Shown here: piece by piece, positions 8,532 through 18,000 of the stretch | Numbering within the stretch: the first letter of the stretch is position 1 | Layout of the letters: each line of letters opens with the position of its first letter | Assembly: GCF_009811795.1 (NCBI RefSeq) | Contig: NZ_BLJE01000009.1 | Coordinates: 1-54,614 of the forward strand | Source: Litoreibacter roseus | GTDB taxonomy: Bacteria; Pseudomonadota; Alphaproteobacteria; Rhodobacterales; Rhodobacteraceae | DNA: 54,614 nucleotides | Reading direction: 5' to 3' | The notes under the pieces: model-generated | Told to the model about the DNA's origin: nothing | What the model saw: only the letters and a program-made list of their open reading frames with translations | Database searches by the model: none | Position numbers and translations under genes: made by a program

Positions 8532-8972
8532 TCATTGCCCACGGCACGCCATCCAATCTCGCAATCCCAGGATCGTATGACCGGTACTTACTTCCGCGCT
8601 CCACGCCTCCCGTGGATCGCCACATGGTTCATCTGAACCTTGTTCGATATGCCCATTGGCCATCCAGGGTTCAGGCGCGATGCACTTGAACCAATCGGCG
8701 AGGCTCGGGATGCGGCCCTGACAGTCTTCTTTGACGTGCTGTTCGCCAATCCAGCGGACGGGGATAATCCGGCCAGCGGAGTTCGTGAGCGTCAGGCCGA
8801 AGACACGCTCGGCCTCAAAAATCCCCTGCGTGTGATGCCGCAAGGCACGATGGGTGAAGATCGCCAGATGCTCCTTCGAGGCATCGAACCAGTCGTGAAT
8901 GGCTTGGTAGTCGGACGAATCGCCACCGAACCTGCGAGCTGAGCTCTCTGCATGATGAAGGGGATGTGCCAT
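8532..8972 (-). CDS. DUF6915-like plasmid protein
   Basis: 146 residues starting MAHPLHHAESSARRFGG. The N-terminal part is rich in His and Trp (HHAESS, IHDWFDASK, THRALRHHTQGIFEAERVFG) and resembles the DUF6915 family, which may bind metal. No catalytic motif can be assigned. The stop codon of the upstream gene and this ATG are separated by 1 nt (TGATATG), so the pair is almost certainly translationally coupled. GAGGGG precedes the ATG. Confidence 0.65.
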   Translation of the reverse strand: MAHPLHHAESSARRFGGDSSDYQAIHDWFDASKEHLAIFTHRALRHHTQGIFEAERVFGLTLTNSAGRIIPVRWIGEQHVKEDCQGRIPSLADWFKCIAPEPWMANGHIEQGSDEPCGDPREAWSAEVSTGHTILGLRDWMACRGQ

Positions 8973-8973
8973 A

Positions 8974-9360
8974 TCAGAGCCCCTCGCCGTGGCTATGAGA
9001 ACATTCGACGTAGCGATCCGCATGATCGAGCGTGATGCTGTCGGCAGAAATGTCCCAGGTCAGCGTGCCATAGCCGCCTTCATTGTTCTCGAAACCGGGA
9101 TGCTGGTTGTAGGCGACGGACCATGCGAAGTCCTCGAGCTGGCGGCTCAGGGCTTCATTCAAGGTCACTTCATTCGGCTGCAGGGTGATGTCTTCGACAT
9201 TACCGGAATCGCCATAGCCCTCGTATTCGGCAATCACTTCTGTCACGCCGAGGGCCCGCAGGGCAGCGATCAGCTCGGCTCGTGCGGTTTTGAGAGCAGT
9301 CTCGCGCTCCAGGCGCCACTTCTCCATCATTGCTGTATAGTCGGTCTGAGGTTTGGTCAT
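8974..9360 (-). CDS. DUF6878-like plasmid protein
   Basis: 128 residues with an acidic, tryptophan-containing C-terminal half (LTWDISADSITLDHADRYVE, then SHSHGEGL) and a central helix in which a YEGYGDSGNVEDI loop is conspicuous; this resembles DUF6878. Function unknown. GAAGGAA lies upstream of the ATG at 9360. It forms a two-gene unit with the DUF6915-like gene and sits immediately after the helicase gene. Confidence 0.65.
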   Translation of the reverse strand: MTKPQTDYTAMMEKWRLERETALKTARAELIAALRALGVTEVIAEYEGYGDSGNVEDITLQPNEVTLNEALSRQLEDFAWSVAYNQHPGFENNEGGYGTLTWDISADSITLDHADRYVECSHSHGEGL

Positions 9361-9445
9361 TAGTCGGTTCCTTCTCCATGAGGGTTGAAGTGCGAGACGG
9401 CAGACGGCAATCTCACACACCCCGACCCAAGGCCTGCTTTCCCTT

Positions 9446-12400
9446 TCAGGCTGCGCGATCCGCCTCCGCGGAGGTCTCGCCGACGATCCGTTTGAGGATC
9501 GCGGCGCTGTCGACGCCGTCCCCGTGCGGCAGGAACACCCGCAGCTGGAAAGCGATGATTTCGGTGAAGCATCCTGCTGCCTTAAAGCCGTCGATGGTAC
9601 CACGATCCGCCCCTTCGATTTCGAAGCGCACACCCCCCGCGACCCGGCGTCGGATCAGCGACAACCCACGACCAAGATCGATGGGCTTCATCGATCCCCG
9701 CACCGCTGTAAGCATCTCCTCGACCGATTTTGGAGCCCCAACCATAAAGCGCGCCCTGAGCGCCGCTGCGCCATCTGCGCTCACGGTGCGACCGATCATG
9801 CTCGGACAACCTTCCGGCGTGACCCGGTAGATGCGTTCGTTGCCCGACAGAATATCTTTCCAGATTGGAAGGAGTAGGCCGGTCAGAAGAAAGAGGCGTG
9901 TGGTGGTCGTCTTCGGCAAGCCATCCGCTTCATCGTCCCACAAGCGCTGAAACTCTCCATTGCCGATCTCTTCCCAAGCCGAAGCTTCGAACTTCGTCTC
10001 TTCAAGATAAGAGGAACCCGTCGGTCGTACGAGTTTCCGCATCAGCGTGACGATGTCCTCATCGTAGAACTGCATAGGACGAGCCGAAAGGAGTGCTGCG
10101 CGCCCCGACGCCCGGTTCACCATCGGAACTTTGCCGGAATGGCGAGCCTGCGCTGCGGCGGCGCTCAGTGTATGCACGGGATCGGTGACGTCGAGCCCGA
10201 TGATCCGCGTAACCGCGCCGGATTTCGGGCAGGTCCAGAGATCTTCGGTGGAGACCTGTTCGATCCGCTCACCACGCAAGGTTTCGACACCGAGATCAAG
10301 CGCACCCGCGGCCCGTGCGCGTTCGGTCTGATCGCTGATGCGCCCTGTGAACTCTTCAAAGAGCGCGTTCTGCATATGGATCGGAAGCGCCAGAACCCGG
10401 TTCAGGAACCGCTGGATGGGCGGCAGGTCTTCGAGCAGCACGCCGTCTTTGTCGATCAGACGAAGTGCCGTCCAATCCGTGAAGGTATCGTAGTCCATCG
10501 CCGCGGCACGCTCGGCTGCAAGATCGGCGTAGTAGCCCCGGAGCGCCGCCCGGGCGATCGGGCTTTCAAGATTGTCCTCGGCGCGGAACATGCCTTGCGC
10601 ACCTGTCTCGCGTTGCCCCTTCGTGAGAGCTCCAAGCTGGTCCAGCCGCCGAGCGATCGTAGAGGTGAAGCGCTTCTCTCCATGCACATCCGAAGTGCAG
10701 ACCCGGAAGAATGGCGCGGAGACCTGCGCGGAGCGATGCGTGCGCCCAAGTCCCTGGATCGCTGCATCGGCGCGCCAGCCCGGTTCGAGCAGATAGTGTC
10801 GCCGACGCTTCTGATTCTTCGCGGTTTCCGCTGCGTGGTAGGATCGACCGGTGCCGCCCGCATCGGAGAAAATCAGGATGTCTTTCTCGCCATCCATGAA
10901 GGAGGCCGTCTCGGATGAATTGCTGCTTGCGGCGCGCTTTTCGATGTAGAGCGCACCGTCGGAGGATCTGAGCGGGCGGATCGAGCGCCCCGTCACTTCG
11001 GCCACGGCCTCATCGCCGAATGCCCAGATAATCTGGTCGAGTGCAGATGGGATAGGGGCGAGGGACATCAGCTCGACCATCGCCTCTTCGCGCAGATGCA
11101 GAGCCTCGCGCGAGACCACCAACTGGCCATCAGCATCCCGCAGTGGTTCGGCGACGACATTGCCATCGATCTCGACGAGCTTCTGGGCATGGATCGGGAA
11201 AGCCTGCTCCAGATAGCTCAGTACATAGTCCCGCGGTGTCAGCGCCCCTTCCACAATCTCGTCCTCGGGGTCCATTGCCTCGAGGCGGCGCTTCAGAAGG
11301 CTCTCGCCGGTGGAGACCACCTGGACGACGCAGGCATATCCCGCCTCGCGATCCGTGCGCATGGCTTCGATCACGCTTGGCGCTTTCATACCCATTAGCA
11401 GGTGATTGAAGAACCGCTGTTTGGTGCTTTCGAACCGCGACTTGGCCGAGGCCTTCGCAGCCGACGCGTTCGTCTCACCCGAGGCATCGTTCACGCCGGT
11501 CGCCGTCAGCGCGGCTTCGAGGTTCTGGTGGATCGTCCGGAACGCACCCGCATAGGCGTCGTAGATTTCGACCTGCCCGGGCGTGAGTGCGTGTTCGAGC
11601 ACATCGTATTCTACCCCGTCGAAACTGAGCGCGCGGGCGGTGTAGAGCCCGAGCGTTTTCAGATCGCGGGCAACAACCTCCATGGCCGCGACGCCACCTG
11701 CTTCCATGGCAGAAACGAAGCTCTGCCGGCTTGGGAAGGGATATTCGGGTCCCTGCCCCCAAAGACCGAGACGCGAGGCGTAGGCCAGGTTATGGACACT
11801 CGTGGCCCCGGTCGCTGAGATATAGAAGACGCGGGCCCGCGGTGCTGCGAGTTGCAGGCGCAAACCTGCGAGGCCCTGCTGCGAAGGCTTGGCTCCCCGC
11901 CCCGCCTCGGACCCGGCGGCGTTCTGCATCGCATGAGCCTCGTCGAAAGCCAGCACGCCGTCGAACAAGTTGCCCATCCAGTCGAGAACCTGACTGAGGC
12001 GGGTCGTGCCGCACTTGCCTGCGGAGCGGAGGGTTGCGTAGGTGACGAAGAGGATGCCGTCACCCATACCAATCGGCTGATCGGGTTTCCATTTGGAAAG
12101 CGGCTGGATGTCGGCAGGCGAGCCACCCAGATCGGTCCAGTCGCGGACCGCGTCCTCGATGAGCGTGGCAGACTTGGATATCCAGATCGCCTTGCGCCGG
12201 CCTGCGAGCCAGTTGGTCAGGATGAGCCCCGCGCATTCCCGGCCCTTACCGCAGCCGGTGCCGTCTCCGAGGAAGTAACCCAGGCGATAGGCCCGTGCCT
12301 TCGGGTCATCATCGGCGCGCGTCAGTTTGGTCTGGTCGTCATCGATCGTAAATCGCCCCGGCAGATCACGCCCATGGGAATCATTCGCCATGATGATCGT

Positions 12401-13708
12401 CTCAAGCTGTGCCTCCGACAGGTGCCCTTCGTCGATCAGACGGTCGGGTAGGCGCAAAGCGTCGTTGACGGCACTCGATGGCAGTGGAGGTGCGACCGAG
12501 GCCATAGCGATGCTTTCAACGAGTGGCGTTGGATGCTCGCGCGCACCCATGATCTCAATCCGCTGTGGCCGGTAGCGGGCGTAGATGTCGGAAACTGGCA
12601 AATTGTCTCGCGCGGCCGGGAGCGGGGTGAAATCTAGCGGTCGCAGGGCATGTGCCGTTGGATTGGCTGGACGTGGGTTTGCAGCTGACTGCCGCCTCGC
12701 CGAGGATTTAGAGTTTCCTTCGGATACCCGTTGCGTATGCGTGGGTCGGTGCTGCTGTCCCACGATGACAGCCGGACGGGCCTTGGCGATCTCATCAACA
12801 TATTGCTGCGCTTCTTCGAGCGTCTCGATCGAGGTACGGATCATCTCGATGTCAGCTTCGATTTTGTCGAACACCATGAACTGTGTGTCTACGCTTGTGC
12901 CGAGCTTGCGATAGACATGGCCGGGAATCGTAAGCGCGAGGCGCGGTTTGACGATCTGCGAAGCGCGCACCCAATGTGCAGCGTCGCGTACAGGTGCGAA
13001 GCTCGTCGGCATGATCGCAACAAGGCGACCGCCGGCCGCGAGCCGCTTGGCCGCCGCAATCAGATGCTTTGCTGCGATGTGCTTGTCCCGGGACCGATCC
13101 ACCGACGATGCGAAGGGCGGGTTCATGACGATGACCGACGGCGAGCTGTATGTCGTCAGCAGGTCGTCGATAAACTCCGCGTCATGGTCGGTTGCCGTCG
13201 TCTCGAAGACAATATCAAGGAGCGTTCGACGAAACGGATCAACTTCGTTGAGTGCAAACCGCGCGCCTGCTCGGGCTGCAAAACCCGCGAGCGCGCCGGT
13301 ACCGGCGGACGGCTCCAAAACGACCTCGCCTTTGCGGATACTGGCTGCTCGGACTGCCAAATCGGCATAGGGTAACGGCGTCGAGAATTGCTGTAGCCGG
13401 ATCTGCTGCTCGGAGCGGCGTGTTTCTGTCAGGAGACGAGACGCAAGGGTACCAGCCAAAGTCGTGAAGTCGGCGTCTTGGTCGCGCAGGAGCTCTGCGA
13501 CTGTGGCAGCCTGCATCATGTCGTAGGCCATGCGCCAGTCCCAGGCACCGCTCGCATCACTGCCGCCAAAGGTGTCTCGCATGATGCGGGCAAGGGTCGA
13601 GCTCTTCAGCGGGCCGTATTGGATTTCTTCGCCGATCTGGGCGAGGGCGGTCTTGAGAACCGGGTTCGTGGGAAATCGACGTGTTGTGTGTGTGGCAATT
13701 TCAGCCAT
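9446..13708 (-). CDS. DNA methylase-like / strawberry-notch helicase fusion
   Basis: 1420 residues. An N-terminal N6-adenine-type methyltransferase module has motif I LEPSAGTGAL (131-140) and catalytic motif IV NPPF (196-199). A linker rich in Pro, Arg and Ser (about 310-410) leads to a superfamily-2 helicase: Walker A GDGTGCGKG (481-489), DEAH box (589-592), motif III ISATGA, and a strawberry-notch C-terminal domain with GGTGRSYHAAE and QGLGRTHRSAQ. Such fusions are frequent on alphaproteobacterial plasmids and phages. They are proposed to protect or remodel incoming DNA, but no activity has been assigned to this type with certainty. No nuclease motif is visible. The start at 13708 follows GAGAGGA. 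Confidence 0.85.
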   Translation of the reverse strand: MAEIATHTTRRFPTNPVLKTALAQIGEEIQYGPLKSSTLARIMRDTFGGSDASGAWDWRMAYDMMQAATVAELLRDQDADFTTLAGTLASRLLTETRRSEQQIRLQQFSTPLPYADLAVRAASIRKGEVVLEPSAGTGALAGFAARAGARFALNEVDPFRRTLLDIVFETTATDHDAEFIDDLLTTYSSPSVIVMNPPFASSVDRSRDKHIAAKHLIAAAKRLAAGGRLVAIMPTSFAPVRDAAHWVRASQIVKPRLALTIPGHVYRKLGTSVDTQFMVFDKIEADIEMIRTSIETLEEAQQYVDEIAKARPAVIVGQQHRPTHTQRVSEGNSKSSARRQSAANPRPANPTAHALRPLDFTPLPAARDNLPVSDIYARYRPQRIEIMGAREHPTPLVESIAMASVAPPLPSSAVNDALRLPDRLIDEGHLSEAQLETIIMANDSHGRDLPGRFTIDDDQTKLTRADDDPKARAYRLGYFLGDGTGCGKGRECAGLILTNWLAGRRKAIWISKSATLIEDAVRDWTDLGGSPADIQPLSKWKPDQPIGMGDGILFVTYATLRSAGKCGTTRLSQVLDWMGNLFDGVLAFDEAHAMQNAAGSEAGRGAKPSQQGLAGLRLQLAAPRARVFYISATGATSVHNLAYASRLGLWGQGPEYPFPSRQSFVSAMEAGGVAAMEVVARDLKTLGLYTARALSFDGVEYDVLEHALTPGQVEIYDAYAGAFRTIHQNLEAALTATGVNDASGETNASAAKASAKSRFESTKQRFFNHLLMGMKAPSVIEAMRTDREAGYACVVQVVSTGESLLKRRLEAMDPEDEIVEGALTPRDYVLSYLEQAFPIHAQKLVEIDGNVVAEPLRDADGQLVVSREALHLREEAMVELMSLAPIPSALDQIIWAFGDEAVAEVTGRSIRPLRSSDGALYIEKRAASSNSSETASFMDGEKDILIFSDAGGTGRSYHAAETAKNQKRRRHYLLEPGWRADAAIQGLGRTHRSAQVSAPFFRVCTSDVHGEKRFTSTIARRLDQLGALTKGQRETGAQGMFRAEDNLESPIARAALRGYYADLAAERAAAMDYDTFTDWTALRLIDKDGVLLEDLPPIQRFLNRVLALPIHMQNALFEEFTGRISDQTERARAAGALDLGVETLRGERIEQVSTEDLWTCPKSGAVTRIIGLDVTDPVHTLSAAAAQARHSGKVPMVNRASGRAALLSARPMQFYDEDIVTLMRKLVRPTGSSYLEETKFEASAWEEIGNGEFQRLWDDEADGLPKTTTTRLFLLTGLLLPIWKDILSGNERIYRVTPEGCPSMIGRTVSADGAAALRARFMVGAPKSVEEMLTAVRGSMKPIDLGRGLSLIRRRVAGGVRFEIEGADRGTIDGFKAAGCFTEIIAFQLRVFLPHGDGVDSAAILKRIVGETSAEADRAA

Positions 13709-13753
13709 CGGCTTGTCCTCTCGTGCCAGATTACAGGTCTGACAGGACAAAAC

Positions 13754-13783
13754 GCCCACTCTCCACTTTGCGAGAACGTGGGC
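13754..13783 (-). terminator. Terminator between toxin-antitoxin genes and helicase gene
   Basis: On the minus strand GCCCAC...GTGGGC (6-bp stem, 18-nt loop) is followed by GTTTT. It separates the ParE stop (13823) from the helicase start (13708). Confidence 0.6.
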
Positions 13784-13822
13784 TGGGGGGCTCAAATGAC
13801 GGTGCGGATCAATGCGCCGTGA

Positions 13823-14113
13823 TCAGGGCCAGAGCTGTGCCGCATGAAGCACACGCAGGATGGTCACGACCTCTTGGGTCTCCGCATATACGACAATGTA
13901 GTTCGGACGGAAAACCATCTCTCGCGTGCCGTCGACACGACCGACGCGATAGAGCTGCGGGTTCATGGGTAGTCGGGAGACCTTCTGCATGATCTCATCC
14001 TTGAGCGCCTGCGCCGCGTTTGGATTGTCGTCTGAGATGTAGTCGATGATTGCCAATAGGTCAGCAACTGCTGTGGTCTTCCATTCAAGTCTTGGCACGT
14101 CGCTTTCCGTCAA
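13823..14113 (-). CDS. parE: ParE/RelE-family toxin
   Basis: 96 residues with the usual RelE/ParE order: W-KTTAVADLLAIIDYISDDNPNAA near the N-terminus, then QLYRVGRVDGTREMVFRPNYIVVYAE and a C-terminal VVTILRVLHAAQLWP. The R-P-N-Y-I-V-V-Y segment is typical of ParE-like toxins, which act on gyrase or, in RelE relatives, on mRNA. Which target applies cannot be told. The gene overlaps the antitoxin by 29 nt, so toxin synthesis is coupled to antitoxin synthesis. It likely stabilises the plasmid by post-segregational killing. Confidence 0.9.
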   Translation of the reverse strand: MTESDVPRLEWKTTAVADLLAIIDYISDDNPNAAQALKDEIMQKVSRLPMNPQLYRVGRVDGTREMVFRPNYIVVYAETQEVVTILRVLHAAQLWP

Positions 14114-14384
14114 TCATCGCCTGGGCTTCGGCCATGACTTGCGCATGTGGTGCGGCAGGGCGCGGATCATTGATTGCCTCCTTGACCTTGGTCCGGAACC
14201 AGGCGTCGTAGGCATCGGGATCAGCAGTCAGTCCGGCCGGCAAACCACCTTCAGCAGCGACGCGGGTGAGTAAAATGCGAACCGCGTCGGAGACCGTCAG
14301 ACCGACACCTGCAAGGGCTTCGGACGCATCGGTCTTCAATTGATCGTCAACACGCACGTGGATCATGGAGGTCTGGGCGGGCAT
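14085..14384 (-). CDS. relB: RelB/DinJ-family antitoxin
   Basis: 99 residues. The N-terminal ribbon-helix-helix (SMIHVRVDDQLKTDASEAL, then GLTVSDAVRILLTRVA) is the DNA-binding domain of RelB/DinJ antitoxins. The C-terminal region carries the toxin-neutralising helix. It should repress its own promoter and block the ParE-like toxin. AAGGAGA precedes the ATG at 14384. Upstream, between 14385 and 14453, is the likely operator and promoter. Confidence 0.9.
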   Translation of the reverse strand: MPAQTSMIHVRVDDQLKTDASEALAGVGLTVSDAVRILLTRVAAEGGLPAGLTADPDAYDAWFRTKVKEAINDPRPAAPHAQVMAEAQAMIDGKRRAKT

Positions 14385-14453
14385 GGCAAGTCTCCTTCCG
14401 TGTGTGGCATTGGATGTATCTCATTTGAGATACGCAAGCAAGTTTTGAATAAC

Positions 14454-15112
14454 TCAGCGTTTCGGCTGCCCAGAAAGGAACTCGGCGAGTACCGGGCTCG
14501 CATCCACTCGACCCGCAACAAGCAAGGTCGAACCCGCGAGCGAGGCTTTGGACAACCGGACAAGGCCGCCGGTTTCCTCGATCCGGTAACAGCGCCGCTT
14601 CTGCCGTCCGCGGCGATAATGCGTCGCCGTGACAATCTGGCAGGTGTTGCCATCGGTCAGTGTCACGGGTTTTGCGAGCCGGATCTTATCGCCCTCCTCG
14701 TAGTCCGGGATGGCGGCCCAATCGCGGCAACGTTGCCGCCAGGCATGAGCGTAGCTGTCGGGATCCTTGATATCGGACAGCAGGTTCAGAATGCTCAGCG
14801 GTGCCCGGGATTCTACCGGGCCTGCGCTTTCTTCCATGTCCTTGTAGCCCCAGCAACCATCGTCGTAGCGCGTCAGAAACACAGCCGCGAAGGTGATCGA
14901 GCCATCCTTGTCTGGTGTGTAGGTGCGGTCTTCGACCAGCGTTCCGTCGAGGTTGGTGACCTTGACCGCTGCATGCCAAGTCGAACCGACCTTGCAGGCT
15001 TTCAGGAGTTCGGTGCGGCGGACGTCATTGTCGAACGTGCATAGCCGGGTGATTCGGCCCTCTCATCGGCGTAAGTCTGTACCCGGCGATCAGTGTAGAA
15101 AAGCCAGCCCAC
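14454..15112 (-). pseudogene. DUF6927-like gene with a single-base frameshift
   Basis: Reading from a GTG at 15112 gives GWLFYTDRRVQTYADERAE, the typical N-terminus of DUF6927-like plasmid proteins, then a stop. If one base is restored in the GATTCGG run near 15052 the frame continues as ITRLCTFDNDVRRTELLKAC and onward without interruption through to the stop at 14454 (TFAAVFLTRYDDGCWGYKDM and a C-terminal AGRVDASPVLAEFL). The missing base is either a real inactivating deletion or a sequencing error. The GTG overlaps the stop of the upstream gene by one base (TAGTG), the signature of coupled translation, which supports the assigned start. Function of the family is unknown. Confidence 0.75.
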
Positions 15113-15804
15113 TACGCTGCCCTCCGGTCATCGAGTTCCATCAGCGCATCGAGCGGCACGCGGTAGGGCAACATCTCGTCGAAATCCTCGCAGCGTTTAT
15201 GGGAATGAGTTGAAGCACCAATACCCTGCCGCGCTGCGCGCTCTCGGGACATTGGTGCTGCTTCATCTTCTTCGTATTCCCAAAACGCCGAATTGCCGCA
15301 GTTCTGAACGATCGCGAAGGTGTCGCAGGCATCCTTGAGGATGACGCGGAAAGTGCCACCGAGCCCTGAGGGCACCTCGTAGGTTCCGCCGATGAGATAG
15401 TCCGAGGCCCGGCGCACGAAGACGCGGATGCTGTGGCCATCGGTGGCGAGCCGGATCGTCCCCTGCCCTCGGTCGATGAGCACCTGCACATCGTCGAGGA
15501 TGTCGGTGTAGAACGGGCCCGTCAGGTCGCGGAATGCCATGCGGCGCTGTACCATCCAGTCGGTATTGCGGAACGGGTTCATTCCATCAGCAAAGGCGAA
15601 AGAGGGATCGGCCTGTTCGGTCGTGACGATGCGGGTGGTCGTCCCATCGATGCCGTTCGAGCGCAGATGCACGCCATTGCCGAAGATGAGGATCAGGGCC
15701 GGTCTGTCCACGGGTCCGTTCCAGTTGGGTAGGAAGGTCTGGCAGGCGCGCGCATGGGTGATCTGTGCCGCGACGACAGACGCGGAGAATTTGAGAATAG
15801 CCAT
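15112..15804 (-). CDS. Conserved plasmid protein of unknown function
   Basis: 230 residues beginning MAILKFSASVVAAQITHARA. It has beta-rich segments (PALILIFGNGVHLRSNG, IRLATDGHSIRVFVRRASD, GGTFRVILKDACDTFAIV) and a basic, histidine-containing tail. I recognise no domain. GGAAAGA precedes the ATG. It overlaps the following DUF6927-like gene by one base, so the two are expressed together. Its place between the ParB-like gene and the toxin-antitoxin pair is typical of the plasmid backbone rather than of cargo. Confidence 0.65.
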   Translation of the reverse strand: MAILKFSASVVAAQITHARACQTFLPNWNGPVDRPALILIFGNGVHLRSNGIDGTTTRIVTTEQADPSFAFADGMNPFRNTDWMVQRRMAFRDLTGPFYTDILDDVQVLIDRGQGTIRLATDGHSIRVFVRRASDYLIGGTYEVPSGLGGTFRVILKDACDTFAIVQNCGNSAFWEYEEDEAAPMSRERAARQGIGASTHSHKRCEDFDEMLPYRVPLDALMELDDRRAA

Positions 15805-15878
15805 GGAGATGTCTTTCCGTTGGGAGTGAGAGGATCGACCCGCGCAAGCGGAATGGCTCGCGCGGGTCGCATGATGGC

Positions 15879-17855
15879 TCAGGCTGCTTGCGCGACCTCG
15901 CCGGCAGATTCCGGAGTTTCCGTAGCGGGCTCTGCCTCATCACAGGCGACGCCGGCGGTCTGCATCATGGGCGGGCACCAAGCAGCCACAGCCGCGCGCT
16001 GCGCATCCGTCAGAGTGGCGAAGGGCTCGGCGAAGAGCTTGTCACAGAAGGCGACGATCTCCTTTTTGCTCGATGAGGCCAGCGTGACCGCCTCCTGGGC
16101 CAGACCCAGATCCTCGCCGAGGATTTTCAGCAACCAGGCTTTCTTGAAGCGATTGAAGAGCGCCTTGTTCGGCGTCCAATGCGCGCGGATATTCGGCATG
16201 ATCTCGATTTCGAAGTCATGCATCAGGCTGTCGCGCTGGCGATCCCGGGCGAAGCAGGATTGCGTGGTCGACGCGGTCGCATAGGCGACGAGCTTTGCTT
16301 TCTCCGTCGGCTTTAACTCGCGGAACCGCGCGAAGCGTTCGGCGGGCGAAATCGCCTCATCGTTCCACGACAGGTTCAGCGCGCCGTAGACTCCGGCCAT
16401 CTGTTCCAGCGAAGTCCCGTCAATCTCGTCCATCTTTGCGTGGGTTCGATACTCCTTGCGCGCATCGACCTTGATTGCATGCGTGACGCTCATACCAACA
16501 CCCACGACATCGCAGACTAGCTTGAATAGCGTCAGGTCGAGTGTGGCTTTCGGATGAATCGCCATGGCCGCGCCAAGCGCCATCGCGCGCTCGGTCTTGA
16601 GGTCTGCTTGCAGAGAGGCCGGATAGACGATCTCGTCGCTGTCGGGTTTGTCGTCTTTGGACGCGGAACCTGGCACTTTGCCGGCAGCCTCTTGACGATC
16701 CTCAGGACGCACGAGGCCGACATGCAGGGTGACCTGGCCGTTTGACCAGGAGGCAATCACGCCGGAACGGGCAAGGTCTTCGGCACTGTAGGCTTCCTGC
16801 AGGTCGCGGGCTTCGGCTTCCAGGGCATCCACCTTGTCGTAGAGAGCATCGTAGGCGGCCTCCTCAAGGCTCTCATCTTCCATGTCCAGCTGAAGCTTCT
16901 CAAGTTCCTCGCTGATCACATCGAGGCGCTTTTGACCGGCCTCATCGGGCTCGATCGGGCCAGGATAGACGCGACCATAGTCCGCCATCGCCGCGTGATC
17001 GTAGCGCACAACCGCCTCGGCCCAGGCAAAGCCCATTTGTGCACGGGCGTCCTCGGCAGCAGCGGTGAGTTTCTCGAGGAGGATGGTTTCGACCAGCTCG
17101 GCATCCTCCAGCACCGAATGTTCCTCGAGAAGATCGGCAGCAATGGGTCCGCCCCGTGCCTCATACTCTTCGCGCACGAAGGCCCCGATATCGTCACTGA
17201 CCTGCACACCGCGAGATTTGAGCGCCTGTCGCACTGTATAACCCTGCAGGTAGCTGTCCTCTTTGGTGAGCGCGTCGAAGACCTCCTTCTGGACCTCTTG
17301 GCTGGGGTGATCGGCGAAGGCCTTCATCGTGTCGAGCGTGATCGACTTTGTGCGCGCCGCGTTTCGGATGTCGGGGTGAATGAGCCCATAGCGCAGGCGG
17401 CCTTTGACAGCAGCGATGGTCGTGCCGAAGGTCTTGGCGATCGTCTCCGGCGTCTGGCCATCGACCTCCATCATCCGCGCGAAGGCCTCGAACTCGTCGA
17501 TGGCGTTCATCGGTTCCTGAGTGATGTTTTCCGCGAGCGAGAGCGCTGTGGTGACATCACAATCATCGGGCACGAGACGACAGTCGATCTTCGTGTTCTT
17601 GGTGAAGGCCTTAGCGGATTTGTCCGCGACGAGCTCCAGCAGCGCGGCGTGGCGGCGACCGCCCGCGAGAACACCGAACTTGCCTTCGATCTTCTGGACG
17701 AGCAGCGGCTGCAGCAAGCCAAGAACGGCGATGCTGGCCCTGAGATGCGCGATGTTCTCACAGGCGTAGGTCTCGGGCGATTTGGCACGCACGTTAGCGG
17801 GGTGGGCGACGAGATCGCCGATGGCAACAGAGACGGGTTTGAAGGCTTGGGTCAT
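15879..17855 (-). CDS. Large ParB-domain protein
   Basis: 658 residues. The N-terminal ParB/Spo0J nuclease-like domain (about 10-130) contains the signature GVLAGGRRHAAL (61-72) and an ENITQEPM segment. A helix-turn-helix follows (PETIAKTFGTTIAAVKGRLR by position about 136-155). The C-terminal two thirds are helical, with a coiled-coil stretch near 300-350. It is much longer than a partition ParB (~300) and is separate from the RepB of the repABC system, so it is more likely a leading-region regulator or nuclease of the KorB/YnaK-like type than the partition protein. AAGGACA precedes the start. Confidence 0.8.
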   Translation of the reverse strand: MTQAFKPVSVAIGDLVAHPANVRAKSPETYACENIAHLRASIAVLGLLQPLLVQKIEGKFGVLAGGRRHAALLELVADKSAKAFTKNTKIDCRLVPDDCDVTTALSLAENITQEPMNAIDEFEAFARMMEVDGQTPETIAKTFGTTIAAVKGRLRYGLIHPDIRNAARTKSITLDTMKAFADHPSQEVQKEVFDALTKEDSYLQGYTVRQALKSRGVQVSDDIGAFVREEYEARGGPIAADLLEEHSVLEDAELVETILLEKLTAAAEDARAQMGFAWAEAVVRYDHAAMADYGRVYPGPIEPDEAGQKRLDVISEELEKLQLDMEDESLEEAAYDALYDKVDALEAEARDLQEAYSAEDLARSGVIASWSNGQVTLHVGLVRPEDRQEAAGKVPGSASKDDKPDSDEIVYPASLQADLKTERAMALGAAMAIHPKATLDLTLFKLVCDVVGVGMSVTHAIKVDARKEYRTHAKMDEIDGTSLEQMAGVYGALNLSWNDEAISPAERFARFRELKPTEKAKLVAYATASTTQSCFARDRQRDSLMHDFEIEIMPNIRAHWTPNKALFNRFKKAWLLKILGEDLGLAQEAVTLASSSKKEIVAFCDKLFAEPFATLTDAQRAAVAAWCPPMMQTAGVACDEAEPATETPESAGEVAQAA

Positions 17856-17937
17856 GGTCTGTCCTTGTGGTTGAGATGCCGGCCCCAGACATGTCGAACG
17901 GGACCCAATCCCCGAGGTCGAGGATCACAACGACAAA

Positions 17938-17972
17938 GGGCCCACTTTCCCTTTCAGAGGGTCAGCGGGCCC
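17938..17972 (-). terminator. Hairpin after the DUF3768 gene
   Basis: On the minus strand GGGCCC and a second GGGCCC are 23 nt apart, enclosing an inner CCCT/AGGG pair, and are followed by TTTG. It lies between the DUF3768 stop and the ParB-like start. Confidence 0.55.
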
Positions 17973-18000
17973 GATGCGGACAGGTCTGGAGCTCCCTGCC

